Origin: Streptomyces sp. 35G-GA-8
GTDB taxonomy: Bacteria > Actinomycetota > Actinomycetes > Streptomycetales > Streptomycetaceae
Assembly (NCBI RefSeq): GCF_023534745.1
Contig: NZ_JAMHJQ010000006.1
Coordinates: 1 to 64,000 of the forward strand
Direction of reading: 5' to 3'
DNA length: 64,000 bases
Every line of letters starts with the position of its first letter. Positions within the stretch are counted from its first letter, which is position 1. Positions 28,806-37,526 of this stretch are shown here, piece by piece. The notes under the pieces are model-generated. The model worked only from the letters and a program-made list of their open reading frames with translations, searched no databases and had not been told where the DNA came from. The translations under genes and the position numbers were made by a program.

Positions 28806-30776
28806 TCAGCCCAGGAGCGTTCCGCCGCTGGCGTCGATGAACGAACCGGTGATCCAACGCGCCTCGTCGGTGGCCAGGAAGGTCACCACGTCGGCGACAT
28901 CTCCCGCGTCCCCCACCCGCTTGAAGGCGGAGACCTGCGCCATCTGCGCCACGGCCTCGGGGATGTCGAAGACCGGACCGCCGTTGTCGGTGATCCCCGG
29001 AGCCACACTGTTGACGGTGATCCCACGCGGCGCCAGATGCTTCGCCAGGTGCAGCGAGATCTGCTCGATGGCGCCCTTGGTCATCGAATAGGCCACCTGC
29101 TCGGGAACCGCGGTCCGGGTGAGCGCGGAGGAGATGTTGATGACGCGCCCTCCGTCGGGCATGTTCCGCAGCGCCCGCTGGATGATGAGATACGGAGCCC
29201 TGGCGTTCACCGCGAAGTACCGGTCGAGCTGTTCCGGCGTGACGTCCTCGGGGCTGATCCCGTCCGAGCCCGTGACCGCCGCGTTGTTCACCACGATGTC
29301 GAGCGAGGTGTCCCCGGTCCGCTCCTTCAGCCCCTGCTCCAGGCCGAGGAAGAGTTCGTGCACATCGCCGGGGACGCCGAGTTCGGCGCGGACCGCGAAG
29401 GCCCGGCCACCCTCCTTCTCGATCAGTGCGACGGTCTCCCGCGCCGCGTCGTCGTTGGTGGCGTAGTGCACGGCGACCAGGGCGCCTTCGCGGGCCAGCC
29501 GTACCGCGGTGGCGCGTCCGATGCCCCGGCTGGAGCCGGTGACCAGCGCCGTCTTGCCAGTGAGCCTGTCCATGGTGGAACTCCCGGGTGCTGAGAGGGG
29601 TCGAGTGGTGTCCGCCGCGGGCGGTGGCGCCGGCCGGTCCAGGCCGCTGATCATCCGGGCGAGGTGGCGACGGACCGTGTCCATACCGAGGAGTTCGCCG
29701 CACACCTCCCGGGCGCCGTCCACCTCAGGCCCGCCGAACAGCAGCAGCGCCTGGGCCTGGATGTTCGTCAGGGTGCGGGCGCCCGCGGCGTGGCGCTCGG
29801 TGTGGTATTCGTCCAGCTCTCCGTTGTCGGTCCCGCAGGTGATCCGGGCCACGAGCCCGCGGCCGAGGCCGGCCGCGTCCTGGAGCCCGAGGTTCAGCGC
29901 CTGCCCGCCCACGGGCATCTGGACATGGGCCGCGTCCCCCGCCAGCAGGACCCGGCCCCGGCGATAGTCACGCACCTGACGCCGGGTGTTGTCGAAGCTG
30001 TTGAGCCAGACCGCCGTGCCACCGCTGATGTCCTCGCCCGTCACCCGCGCCCACGCCGCCACGACCTCGGCGAACTCCGGCTCGCGCGTGCGCGGCCCGG
30101 GGGTCCGGGTCCGGTCGTGCACCATGAGCCGGGTGGTCCCGTCGCCGCGTCGGTGGGCGGTCGCGGTGCCGTTCGCGTACCGCTTCAGGCGCCGGCCGGG
30201 GATGTCGATGCCCAGCACATCGGCCCGGAGCATCTCCCGGGTGGCGTCGTCGCCGGTCATCTCGAAGCCCGCGAGCTGCCGTACGGTGCTCCGTTCCCCG
30301 TCGCATCCCACCAGGTAGGCGGCCGTGAAGCGGTGGGACCTGCCGTCCGGGCCGAACGCCACGACCTCCACCCGGTCGGGGTGGGGCGTCAGTCCGGTGA
30401 CCACATGGCCCCGGCGCACCTCGGCGCCCCGCTCCGCGGCCCACTCCTCCAGCACGGGTTCGAGACGGCTCTGTACGCACTCCCACTGGCCGGCGTACGG
30501 ATGCCCGGGGTCGGCCTCGGCGAGAGCGAGCGGGATCCCGCCGAAATGGCCGCGCCCACCGGCCGGCAGGTCCCCCAGCCGGTCGAGGATGCCCCGCTCG
30601 GCGAAGATCTCCATGGTCCGGGAGTGGAGGATCGAGGCGCGGGACTCGGCGGTCGGCTCGGACAACTGCTCCAGTACGACGGCCCTGGCGCCGCCGGCGC
30701 TCACCTCGCCCGCGAGCAGCAGCCCCACGGGACCGGCACCGACGACGAGGACGTCGGCGTCCGCTGGGTCGCCCAT
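28806..30776 (-). CDS. Fused FAD oxygenase-SDR reductase, PgaM/UrdM/JadF-like
   Basis: A 656-residue fusion typical of angucycline clusters. Residues 1-390 form an aromatic flavoprotein hydroxylase (VLVVGAGPVGLLLAGE, the DG motif in LVGCDGERSTVR, and GDAAHVQMPVGGQALNLGLQDA). It stops short of the thioredoxin-like C-terminal domain of full hydroxylases. Residues 402-656 form an SDR (TALVTGSSRGIGRAT, NNAAVT, SSALTR with YSMTK). In PgaM-type proteins the two halves carry out an oxygenation and a ketoreduction of the angucyclinone, and the SDR half is also made from an internal start; an equivalent ATG with a ribosome site is present at 29573. It starts 3 nt after the aromatase stop, so it is in the core operon. 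Confidence 0.92.
   Translation of the reverse strand: MGDPADADVLVVGAGPVGLLLAGEVSAGGARAVVLEQLSEPTAESRASILHSRTMEIFAERGILDRLGDLPAGGRGHFGGIPLALAEADPGHPYAGQWECVQSRLEPVLEEWAAERGAEVRRGHVVTGLTPHPDRVEVVAFGPDGRSHRFTAAYLVGCDGERSTVRQLAGFEMTGDDATREMLRADVLGIDIPGRRLKRYANGTATAHRRGDGTTRLMVHDRTRTPGPRTREPEFAEVVAAWARVTGEDISGGTAVWLNSFDNTRRQVRDYRRGRVLLAGDAAHVQMPVGGQALNLGLQDAAGLGRGLVARITCGTDNGELDEYHTERHAAGARTLTNIQAQALLLFGGPEVDGAREVCGELLGMDTVRRHLARMISGLDRPAPPPAADTTRPLSAPGSSTMDRLTGKTALVTGSSRGIGRATAVRLAREGALVAVHYATNDDAARETVALIEKEGGRAFAVRAELGVPGDVHELFLGLEQGLKERTGDTSLDIVVNNAAVTGSDGISPEDVTPEQLDRYFAVNARAPYLIIQRALRNMPDGGRVINISSALTRTAVPEQVAYSMTKGAIEQISLHLAKHLAPRGITVNSVAPGITDNGGPVFDIPEAVAQMAQVSAFKRVGDAGDVADVVTFLATDEARWITGSFIDASGGTLLG
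29571..29585 (-). promoter_or_regulatory. Internal start site for a separate reductase domain
   Basis: Inside the fused gene, ATG at 29573 (Met402) is preceded at 7 nt by GGGAG (29581-29585) and falls exactly where the SDR fold begins (MDRLTGKTALVTG). Independent translation of the SDR half is known for PgaM and is inferred here. Confidence 0.6.
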
Positions 30777-30779
30777 GCC

Positions 30780-31730
30780 TCAGCGCCGCGCTTCCGCGAA
30801 GGACTTGGCGTGTCCCAGCGTCGCCCGGCTGTTGGCGCCCAGCGCCTCGCGCAGGAAGGTGCGGGCCTCCGGGACCCCGGCGTCAGGTCCCAGGACCCGT
30901 GTGATGGTCTCGGTGTTGACGACCACGGTGTGCTGGGAGGTCACGGTGGTGACACCGTCGCTCTCCTCGTCGAACCGCCAGTAGCCGGTGTGCAGGGTCA
31001 TCAGGGCGGGCAGTGTGGTCTGCTTGTAGGCGATCCCGTGGTGCGGGAAGCAGACCCTGACCGACTCCGTGGTGTGCGTGGAGCCGTCCTTCGCCACCGT
31101 GTCCATACGCAGGGTCTGGACACCGGGCTCGTTCTCGGTCAGCGAGACACTGGAGACATGCGGCAGCCGCTCGGTCCACAACTGGGCCTCGTTGACGAAG
31201 TCGTACGCGTCCTTGGCCGAGCCATTGACCCGTACGCTGTCCTCGAAGGACAGCGTCAGCTCCGCGGAGTGGGTGGCGAGTTCCACATTCGCCTTGAGCG
31301 CGGCGAGTTCGGAACGGCTGTTGCGTTCCACGGCCTCGTCGATCCACGCGAGGCCCGCCGGATCGTCATCGATGGCGCGGTAGGAGTGCAGCAGCCGCAG
31401 CCGGCACTCCGCCCCCCGCGGCTCGATGATCCACGTACCGCTCATCTCGGCCACGGGCGGCGCGGAGACCTCCTGGCGGAAGGTGATACGCAGGCCCACC
31501 GGGTCCAGCCGGCGGAACGATGTCCAGTTCTTGGCCTCGCCGTTGGCCGTGGCCCAGATGCGGATGCGCTCCTCGTCACCGTTCTTCTCCACGTAGTCGA
31601 CGTACACCGACGGCGGGAAGATCCTGGGCCAGTTCGCCACCTCCGCGAGGAGGCGGTAGACCTCCGGGGCGGGGGCGGACACGCTGATCTCGTGCTCGAC
31701 TTCGCGGGGTGCCTGCGCGGTCATGTTCAT
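30780..31730 (-). CDS. Didomain polyketide aromatase/cyclase (PgaL/ActVII type)
   Basis: A 316-residue protein with two START/Bet v1-like polyketide-cyclase domains: residues about 10-150 (EHEISVSAPAPEVYRLLAEVANWPRIFP) and about 160-310 (SVRVNGSAKDAYDFVNEAQLWTERLPHVSSV). Didomain ARO/CYC enzymes catalyse first-ring C7-C12 closure and aromatisation of the KR-reduced chain. That fits the neighbouring ketoreductase and the angucycline cassette. It is cytosolic. It lies 78 nt after the KR gene and 3 nt before the fused oxygenase-reductase gene. Confidence 0.95.
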   Translation of the reverse strand: MNMTAQAPREVEHEISVSAPAPEVYRLLAEVANWPRIFPPSVYVDYVEKNGDEERIRIWATANGEAKNWTSFRRLDPVGLRITFRQEVSAPPVAEMSGTWIIEPRGAECRLRLLHSYRAIDDDPAGLAWIDEAVERNSRSELAALKANVELATHSAELTLSFEDSVRVNGSAKDAYDFVNEAQLWTERLPHVSSVSLTENEPGVQTLRMDTVAKDGSTHTTESVRVCFPHHGIAYKQTTLPALMTLHTGYWRFDEESDGVTTVTSQHTVVVNTETITRVLGPDAGVPEARTFLREALGANSRATLGHAKSFAEARR

Positions 31731-31808
31731 CTCCTTGGCACTGGTGGGTATGCCGGGTTCGGGCCGGGGCGTCCTGGCCCGGCCGCGGGCATCGGGGCGG
31801 GGCCGGGG

Positions 31809-32594
31809 TCAGAAGTTGCCCAGACCGCCGCAGACATTGAGCGCCTGCGCGGTGATGGACGCCGCCGTGTCGGAGGACAGATAGCCGACCAGACCGGCGA
31901 CCTCCTCGGCGGTGGAGTAGCGGCCGAGCGGGATCTTCGCCGTGAACTTCGCCAGGATCTGCTCCTCGCCGGTCTCGTACGCGGCGGCGTAGCCCTGGCG
32001 CACACGCTGTGCCATCGGGGTCTCCACATACCCGGGGCACACGGCGTTGACGGTGATGCCGGTCGGGGCCAGCTCATTGCCGAGCGCCTTGGTGAAACCG
32101 ACGACACCGTGCTTGGACGCGGAGTAGGGCGCACCCAGCACCACACCCTGTTTGCCGGCCGTGGAAGCGATGTTGATGATGCGCCCCCGGGGCTTGTCAC
32201 GCATTCCCCCGGTGGTCAGCACCTCACGTGTCACGAGGAAGACACTGTTCAGATTGGTGTTGATGACGTCGAACCACAGCTCGTCGGCGATGTCGGCGGT
32301 GACCCCGCCGCCGCTGCGGCCCGCGTTGTTCACCAGGATGTCGATGGGACCGAAGCGGCCGACCGCCGCCCGTACCAGTTCCTGGATGTCCTCCTTCGAG
32401 CCCACGTCCGCCGCCCTGCCGTCCACCTTCAGACCCTCGCCCTGGAGTTCCTTGACCGTTCGGGCCACGGCGTCCTCGGTGCGCGCGCACACGAAGACCC
32501 GGTGGCCCTGTCCGGCCAGCAGCCGGGTGACGGCGAGTCCGATACCGCTGGTGGCACCGGTCACGAGCGCGACCCTGGACATGTCCTGCGTCAT
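31809..32594 (-). CDS. Polyketide ketoreductase (ActIII-like C9-KR)
   Basis: A 261-residue SDR very close to ActIII. VTGATSGIGLAV binds NADPH; NNAGRSGGGVTA is the loop known to set C9 selectivity, with SGG here in place of ActIII PGG; Ser is in INIASTAGKQG and YSASK holds the Tyr and Lys; the end CGGLGNF matches the family. It reduces the C9 ketone of the nascent poly-beta-ketone. AGGAG lies 7 nt before the ATG. It is 36 nt after the ACP gene in the minimal-PKS operon. Confidence 0.95.
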   Translation of the reverse strand: MTQDMSRVALVTGATSGIGLAVTRLLAGQGHRVFVCARTEDAVARTVKELQGEGLKVDGRAADVGSKEDIQELVRAAVGRFGPIDILVNNAGRSGGGVTADIADELWFDVINTNLNSVFLVTREVLTTGGMRDKPRGRIINIASTAGKQGVVLGAPYSASKHGVVGFTKALGNELAPTGITVNAVCPGYVETPMAQRVRQGYAAAYETGEEQILAKFTAKIPLGRYSTAEEVAGLVGYLSSDTAASITAQALNVCGGLGNF

Positions 32595-32630
32595 GGTGTG
32601 TCTCCTGGAATCGGGGTGGCGGGAAGCGGC

Positions 32631-32882
32631 TCAGAGCTGCTTGTTGACGAGCGCGATCAGCGCGCGGGGGGTGCGGGCGTCGGCGAAGATCTCCTCGTCG
32701 AGGCTGATCCCGTACTCCCGCTCGATACGGCTGGCGGTCTCCAGCATCGCCAGGGACTCATAACCCAGCGCGTCGAACTCCGCGTCGAGAATGTCTCCGT
32801 CGAGGTCGACGTCCTCGTCGGCGCCGGCGCCCTCGCGCAGGATGGACTTGAGGTCGTCGATGGTGAAGGTGGAAACGGGCAT
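32631..32882 (-). CDS. Type II PKS acyl carrier protein
   Basis: An 83-residue ACP. It has the four-helix pattern TIDDLKSILREGAG ... DILDAEFDALGYESLAMLETASRIE ... FADARTPRALIALVNKQL. Ser43 in GYESLA should carry phosphopantetheine; the more usual Asp before it is Glu, a harmless and known variant. I chose the ATG at 32882, which has AAGGA upstream; a longer open frame upstream overlaps the KS-beta gene. No phosphopantetheinyl transferase is in the window, so one from elsewhere must act. It lies between KS-beta and KR as in most type II clusters. Confidence 0.95.
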   Translation of the reverse strand: MPVSTFTIDDLKSILREGAGADEDVDLDGDILDAEFDALGYESLAMLETASRIEREYGISLDEEIFADARTPRALIALVNKQL

Positions 32883-32976
32883 GAGGGGTCCTTCCTCGTC
32901 ACGCATGGGCAGAGGGAGCCTGTTGGGGTCTTCGTGTCTTCGGGTCCTCGGTCTCCGGGGTCTCCGGGCGGCGGGC

Positions 32977-34197
32977 TCAGTCCCGCGGTGCCCGCACCAC
33001 CACCGCGGAGTTGAATCCGCCGTAGCCGCGCGCGAGTACCAGCGCGGCACGCACGGGCGTGTCGCGCGTCGTCCCGGTCACCAGATCGATGTCGTAGTGG
33101 CGGGAGAGCGAGGAGTTGGTGGTCGGCGGGATCACGCCGTCCCTGATGCTCAGGCAGGCGGTGGCCACATCCAGCGGGGCGGCGCCCGAATACAGCCGTC
33201 CGGTCATGGTCTTGGGCGCGGTGACAGGCACCGCCCGGGGGCCGAAGACCGTGGTGATCGCCTCGGCCTCGACCCGGTCGAGCTCGGGCACCGCCGCCGC
33301 GTCCGCGAACACCACGTCCACCTCGTCGGGCGCCGTACCCGCGTCGGACAGTGCCTGTTCGACGGCCCGTCGCAGCCCCGGGCCGCGGTCGCTGCCCGGC
33401 GCGGGATCGAAGGTGGAGGCATGGCCGGCGATCTCGCCGTAGATCTGCCGTGCCCCGCGGGCACGTGCGTAGTCGGCGTCCTCCAGGATGAGCAACGCTC
33501 CGCCCTCTCCCGGCACATGCCCCGCGGCGCCGTCGTCGAAGGGCACATACGCACGCGCGGGATCGGTCGCGCGGCTGAGCCGGTCGCTCGCGAGCTGGGC
33601 CACCCAGCCCCATGGGCAGATCGAGGCGTCGACGGCCCCGGAGACGATCAGCGGGGTGCCCTTGCGGATCTGCCGACGGGCCTGGGCCAGCGCGTCCAGA
33701 CCGCCGGCCTGGTCGCTGACGACGACCCCGCTGGGGCCGCGCATACCGTTGCGGATCGAGATCTGGCCGCTGTTGACGGCGTAGAACCACGCGAAGGACT
33801 GGTACGCGCTCACATGGCGGCCACCCTTGCTCCACAGCGCCTGTAGCTCCCGCTGGCCGAACTCGAAGCCGCCGGAATGACTGGCCGTGATCACACCCAT
33901 GTCGTACTCGGGCAGTGTGTCCGGTACGACCCCCGCGTCCGCCAGCGCCCAGTCGGCGCCGACCAGCGCGATCCGGGTCATCCGGTCGGTCTGCGGCAGC
34001 AATCTGCTGGGCAGATGGTCCTCGGCGACGAACCCCTCTATCTCACCGGCCAGTTGAGCCGGATAGGACGTGGGGTCGAACCGGGCCACCCGGCCGATGC
34101 CGCCCCGGCCCGCCAGCACGGCCGACCAGTAGGACTCCAGCCCCAGCCCGTTGGGCGCCGCCACACCGAGGCCGGTCACCACCGTGGCCGCGTTCAC
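32977..34197 (-). CDS. Ketosynthase beta subunit / chain length factor (CLF)
   Basis: A 406-residue KS-like protein with Gln163 ([11 protein letters not shown]) in place of the active-site Cys, the mark of a CLF. It pairs with KS-alpha and sets chain length. At the gate positions matching act CLF 109/112/116 it has Phe111, Gly114 and Leu118 ([10 protein letters not shown]). The Gly and Leu are smaller than act Thr and Phe and agree with a decaketide (C20) chain, as angucyclines need. The GTG start at 34197 overlaps the KS-alpha stop as GTGA and has AGGAGG upstream, so the two subunits are translationally coupled for 1:1 supply. Confidence 0.96.
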   Translation of the reverse strand: MNAATVVTGLGVAAPNGLGLESYWSAVLAGRGGIGRVARFDPTSYPAQLAGEIEGFVAEDHLPSRLLPQTDRMTRIALVGADWALADAGVVPDTLPEYDMGVITASHSGGFEFGQRELQALWSKGGRHVSAYQSFAWFYAVNSGQISIRNGMRGPSGVVVSDQAGGLDALAQARRQIRKGTPLIVSGAVDASICPWGWVAQLASDRLSRATDPARAYVPFDDGAAGHVPGEGGALLILEDADYARARGARQIYGEIAGHASTFDPAPGSDRGPGLRRAVEQALSDAGTAPDEVDVVFADAAAVPELDRVEAEAITTVFGPRAVPVTAPKTMTGRLYSGAAPLDVATACLSIRDGVIPPTTNSSLSRHYDIDLVTGTTRDTPVRAALVLARGYGGFNSAVVVRAPRD

Positions 34198-35474
34198 CGT
34201 TTCCTCCTGTCGGGCCTGGCCAGCACCACCGCGCTCTGGAAGCCGCCGAACCCACTGCCCACCGACAGCACGGTGTCCGTGCGCCGCTCCCGGGCGGTGA
34301 GGGGTGTGTAGTCCAGATCGCACTCCGGATCCGGGGTGTGGAGATTGGCCGTGGGCGGAATGACGTGGTGCTCCATCGCCAGTGCGGAGGCGGCGAGTTC
34401 GATGGAGCCGACCGCGCCGAGCGAGTGGCCGACCATGGACTTGATGGAGCTGACCGGCCTGCGGTACGCCACCTCGCCCAGGCTCAGCTTGAAGGCCGCG
34501 GTCTCATGGCGGTCGTTCTGCTTGGTGCCCGAACCGTGCGCGTTGATGTAGTCGATGTCCTCCGGGTTGACACGGGCCTCCGCCATGGCGACCCGGATCG
34601 CCTCCGCCATCTCCTTGCCGTCGGGGCGCAGTCCGGTCATGTGGAAGGCGTTGGAGCGCGTCGCGTAGCCGGCCACCTCCGCGTAGACATGGGCGCCGCG
34701 CCGCCGGGCGCTCTCCCCGTCCTCCAGGACGAAGACGGCGGCGCCCTCGCCCAGGACGAAGCCGTTGCGGCTCGCGTCGAAGGGCCGCGAGGCGTGCGCG
34801 GGATCGTCGTTGCGTGGCGTGGTCGCCTTGATCGCGTCGAAGCAGGCCACGGTGATCGGCGAGATCGGCGCCTCGGTGGCACCGGCGATCATGACGTCCG
34901 CCGCGCCCTCCCTGATCACCTCGGTGGCATAGCCGACCGCGTCCAGCCCCGATGTGCACCCCGTGGAGACGACCGCGGCCGGGCCTTCGGCGCCCACCGC
35001 GCGGGCCACCTCGGCGGCGAAGGAGCTCGGGACCATGTAGTTGTACAGATGCGGCACGGCGTACTCATGGTCGACCAACTCCCGCCGGCCGCCGTCGCTG
35101 ACCGTCCGGTACTCCTCGTCGAGACCCATGGTGGCGCCCACGGCACTGCCGATGGTCACCCCCATGCGGCCCGGATCCAGTGTGTGGAAGGCCAGCCCGC
35201 TGTCGGCTGCCGCCTCGCGCGCCGTGACCACCGCGAGCTGCGCCGCGCGGTCCATGCGCCGGATCTCCTGGGGGCCGAGACCGCACGCCTCGGCGTCGAA
35301 ATCCACTTCCGCGGCGACCTGGGAGCGGAAGGGAGAGGGATCGAAGAGCGAGATCCGCCGAGTGGCCGTACGTCCGTCGGTGAGGAGCTGCCAGAACCCC
35401 TTCGTGCCCGGCCCGCCCGGCGCCATGACACCGATTCCGGTGACGACGACCTGGCGGCCGTGGGCGGCACTCAC
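34194..35474 (-). CDS. Ketosynthase alpha subunit (KS-alpha)
   Basis: A 426-residue type II PKS condensing enzyme. The catalytic Cys173 is in [12 protein letters not shown], His313 in [12 protein letters not shown], Lys345 and His350 in [15 protein letters not shown]. It performs the decarboxylative Claisen condensations with malonyl-ACP. The GTG start at 35474 overlaps the cyclase stop (GTGA), with GGAG about 6 nt upstream, and the end overlaps the CLF start. The preceding cyclase and oxygenase and the following CLF, ACP, KR and ARO give the order typical of angucycline pathways. Confidence 0.97.
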   Translation of the reverse strand: MSAAHGRQVVVTGIGVMAPGGPGTKGFWQLLTDGRTATRRISLFDPSPFRSQVAAEVDFDAEACGLGPQEIRRMDRAAQLAVVTAREAAADSGLAFHTLDPGRMGVTIGSAVGATMGLDEEYRTVSDGGRRELVDHEYAVPHLYNYMVPSSFAAEVARAVGAEGPAAVVSTGCTSGLDAVGYATEVIREGAADVMIAGATEAPISPITVACFDAIKATTPRNDDPAHASRPFDASRNGFVLGEGAAVFVLEDGESARRRGAHVYAEVAGYATRSNAFHMTGLRPDGKEMAEAIRVAMAEARVNPEDIDYINAHGSGTKQNDRHETAAFKLSLGEVAYRRPVSSIKSMVGHSLGAVGSIELAASALAMEHHVIPPTANLHTPDPECDLDYTPLTARERRTDTVLSVGSGFGGFQSAVVLARPDRRKR

Positions 35475-35797
35475 TCGGAGCTCCAGTGGTAGAAGCGCCG
35501 CGCCATCGCGTCGGCGGGGGAGCGCCAGGTCGCCGGGTCGTATGCCTCGATGAACGGCTTGAGGTCCTGGCTGATCCCGACGAACCGCGGGTCCGCCTTC
35601 GCCTGTTCGATGCGTTCGTCGCCGTTCTCGCCGTCGAAGTCCTGCAGATGGAAGTAGAGCCCGCGGTACGAGAAGAGCTCGCGTCTGCGCGTTCCCATCA
35701 GATCCGGCATCTCCGTACCGTCGAAGGCGGAGAAGAGCCGGGCCACCTCACCGGCGGAGCCGGGTGCCATCCGGGCGACGATCAACGTGCTGTACAT
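35471..35797 (-). CDS. Polyketide cyclase, TcmI/PgaF family
   Basis: A 108-residue dimeric ferredoxin-fold cyclase ([52 protein letters not shown]). In angucycline clusters this family (PgaF, UrdF, LanF, JadI) closes the later rings to give the angular tetracycle. The ATG at 35797 gives the standard TcmI length; an upstream ATG at 35839 adds 14 non-conserved residues. The stop overlaps the KS-alpha GTG. Confidence 0.93.
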   Translation of the reverse strand: MYSTLIVARMAPGSAGEVARLFSAFDGTEMPDLMGTRRRELFSYRGLYFHLQDFDGENGDERIEQAKADPRFVGISQDLKPFIEAYDPATWRSPADAMARRFYHWSSE

Positions 35798-35903
35798 CCT
35801 CAACCTCTTTCCGTGCGTGCCGTGTGTGGACCCGCGCATGGACTGTGCGCATGGGCTTCGCGCTGGGGTGCGAAGGGTGTTGCGTCATAGGGCGCGCGGT
35901 GCG

Positions 35904-37406
35904 TCATACGGCGCGCGCGGGCGCCGTGCGGTGGTGCCGGGCGGGGCCGAACCAGCGCTCCAGGGCCATCGGCAGGTCGTGGTGGCTGCCCGGCGCGATC
36001 CAGGCGACATGACCGTCGGGGCGCAGCAGTACGGCGCTCGCCCCGCCGGGAGCGCCGCCGGGGGAGGCGGCGCCCGGGGGAGCGGCGGTGACCACGTCGA
36101 CGCGGTCCGCCCAGGGGGCCGCGCGCCGCCGCAGCCGGGCGGTGTCCGCCAGGTCGAGCAGCACGCCCCGGCCGGCCCGGAGCAGTTCGGTGCTGGAGGT
36201 GACGGCGGCACCCCGCGACAGCTCAAGCCGCGGCATCCGCAGCCCCAGCAGCGGGTTGGTGCCGCTCCCGACGTCGTACCGGATGTCCAGTCCGCCCGCC
36301 TTGGCCGCGAAATGGCGGGCGACCTCCTCGTACCCCGTCAGCTCGGTCAGCAGATCGCGCAGCGGCTGCACCTCCTCGCTGCCGAGGATCAGCAGGCTCT
36401 GCGCGCGGGTGTTGGCGAGCAGCCGACGGCCGAAGTCGTGGCGTTCGGTGTGGTACGTGTCGAGCAGCGCGGGGCCGGCGGTCCCGCGCAGTACGGCCGC
36501 GAGTTTCCAGCCCAGGTTCACCGAGTCCTGGACGCTGGTGTTCATCCCCTGCCCGCCGGCCGGGAGATGGATATGGGCGGAGTCCCCGGCCAGCAGCACC
36601 CGGCCGCGGCGGTACTCGGTGACCTGGCGGGTGGCGTCGCCGAAGGCGCTGAGCCATACGGGCTCGCCGTGCGAGATATCGATGCCGGTGAGCCGTTTCC
36701 AGGCGTCGGCGACCTCGGCGAAGGCGGGCGGGCCCGTCCTGCGCTGGGGCGGCGCGCCGCGTTCGGCGACGATGACGCGGTGGACCCCGCCTCCGAGCCG
36801 GGCCGTCATGACCATGCCGTCGGTGACCCGGTCGGCGACCATGCGCGGTTCCAGGTCGATGCCCCGGACATCGGCGAGAAGGAGCTCCGTGGTGGCCGGC
36901 GTGCCGGGGAAGTCGAAGCCCGCCGCCTTTCGTACGGCGCTGCGGCCTCCGTCGCAGCCGACCAGATAGCGGGAGCTGAGCACCTGCCGGCCGGCGGGCC
37001 CGCGCACCTGTGCCTCGACGCGGTCACCGTGGTCCGTCAGTCCGGTGAACTCGTGGTCACGACGGATGTCCGCGCCGAGTTCGGTGGCCCAGCTCTCCAG
37101 CACGGACTCGGTGACGGACTGCGGTACGGTCCTGGCGGCCCGGTCACCACCGCCCAGGACGCCGAAGTCCAGGGGAATGCCGCCGAAGTGTCCGAGGCCG
37201 CTCATCTCGATGTCGCCGAGGCGCGGCAACAGACCACGCTGGTCGAGGACTTCCACGGTGCGCGGGGTGAGCCCGATGCCCCGGGACTCTCCGGTGCGCC
37301 GGGCAAGGCGGTCCAGGACCACCACATCGATCCCGGCCAGGCGCAGCTCTCCGGCGAGCATGAGACCCGCCGGCCCCGCTCCCACGACTATGACGGAAGC
37401 GTCCAT
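35904..37406 (-). CDS. FAD-dependent angucycline hydroxylase, PgaE/UrdE/CabE-like
   Basis: A 500-residue aromatic flavoprotein hydroxylase that closely follows PgaE along its whole length: VIVVGAGPAGLMLAGELRLAG, ERTGESRG-like TGESRGIGLTPRTVEV, LVGCDGGRSAVRKAAGFDFPGT, GDSAHIHLPAGGQGMNTSVQD, and the C-terminal thioredoxin-like domain ending RPDGHVAWIAPGSHHDLPMALERWFG. PgaE hydroxylates C-12 and C-12b of the prejadomycin-type intermediate, giving the quinone. The same step is expected here, with the fused PgaM-like enzyme acting next. It lies 106 nt before the cyclase. An Ala/Pro/Gly-rich insert near residue 455 is less conserved. Confidence 0.95.
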   Translation of the reverse strand: MDASVIVVGAGPAGLMLAGELRLAGIDVVVLDRLARRTGESRGIGLTPRTVEVLDQRGLLPRLGDIEMSGLGHFGGIPLDFGVLGGGDRAARTVPQSVTESVLESWATELGADIRRDHEFTGLTDHGDRVEAQVRGPAGRQVLSSRYLVGCDGGRSAVRKAAGFDFPGTPATTELLLADVRGIDLEPRMVADRVTDGMVMTARLGGGVHRVIVAERGAPPQRRTGPPAFAEVADAWKRLTGIDISHGEPVWLSAFGDATRQVTEYRRGRVLLAGDSAHIHLPAGGQGMNTSVQDSVNLGWKLAAVLRGTAGPALLDTYHTERHDFGRRLLANTRAQSLLILGSEEVQPLRDLLTELTGYEEVARHFAAKAGGLDIRYDVGSGTNPLLGLRMPRLELSRGAAVTSSTELLRAGRGVLLDLADTARLRRRAAPWADRVDVVTAAPPGAASPGGAPGGASAVLLRPDGHVAWIAPGSHHDLPMALERWFGPARHHRTAPARAV

Positions 37407-37428
37407 GTACCTCTCCTCACGTCCTCAC

Positions 37429-37452
37429 CGGCAGCACGCGCGTGTGCTGCCG
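37429..37452. terminator. Hairpin between O-methyltransferase and oxygenase genes
   Basis: A perfect 9-bp stem (CGGCAGCAC / GTGCTGCCG) with a 6-nt loop just upstream of the oxygenase ribosome site. It could attenuate read-through from the O-methyltransferase or stabilise the downstream mRNA. Confidence 0.45.
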
Positions 37453-37526
37453 CATGCCGGTCGCCCGGGTCCTGTCCCGTCCTGTCCGAGCGGCGGGCGG
37501 GCTCCCGCGGCCACCGCGGCCCGTGC

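Noticed and set aside
29664-33014. A 1,116-residue plus-strand open frame across the aromatase, KR and ACP genes
   Set aside because: It is the antisense shadow of highly GC-rich coding genes. The minus-strand genes have clear families, ribosome sites and operon spacing.
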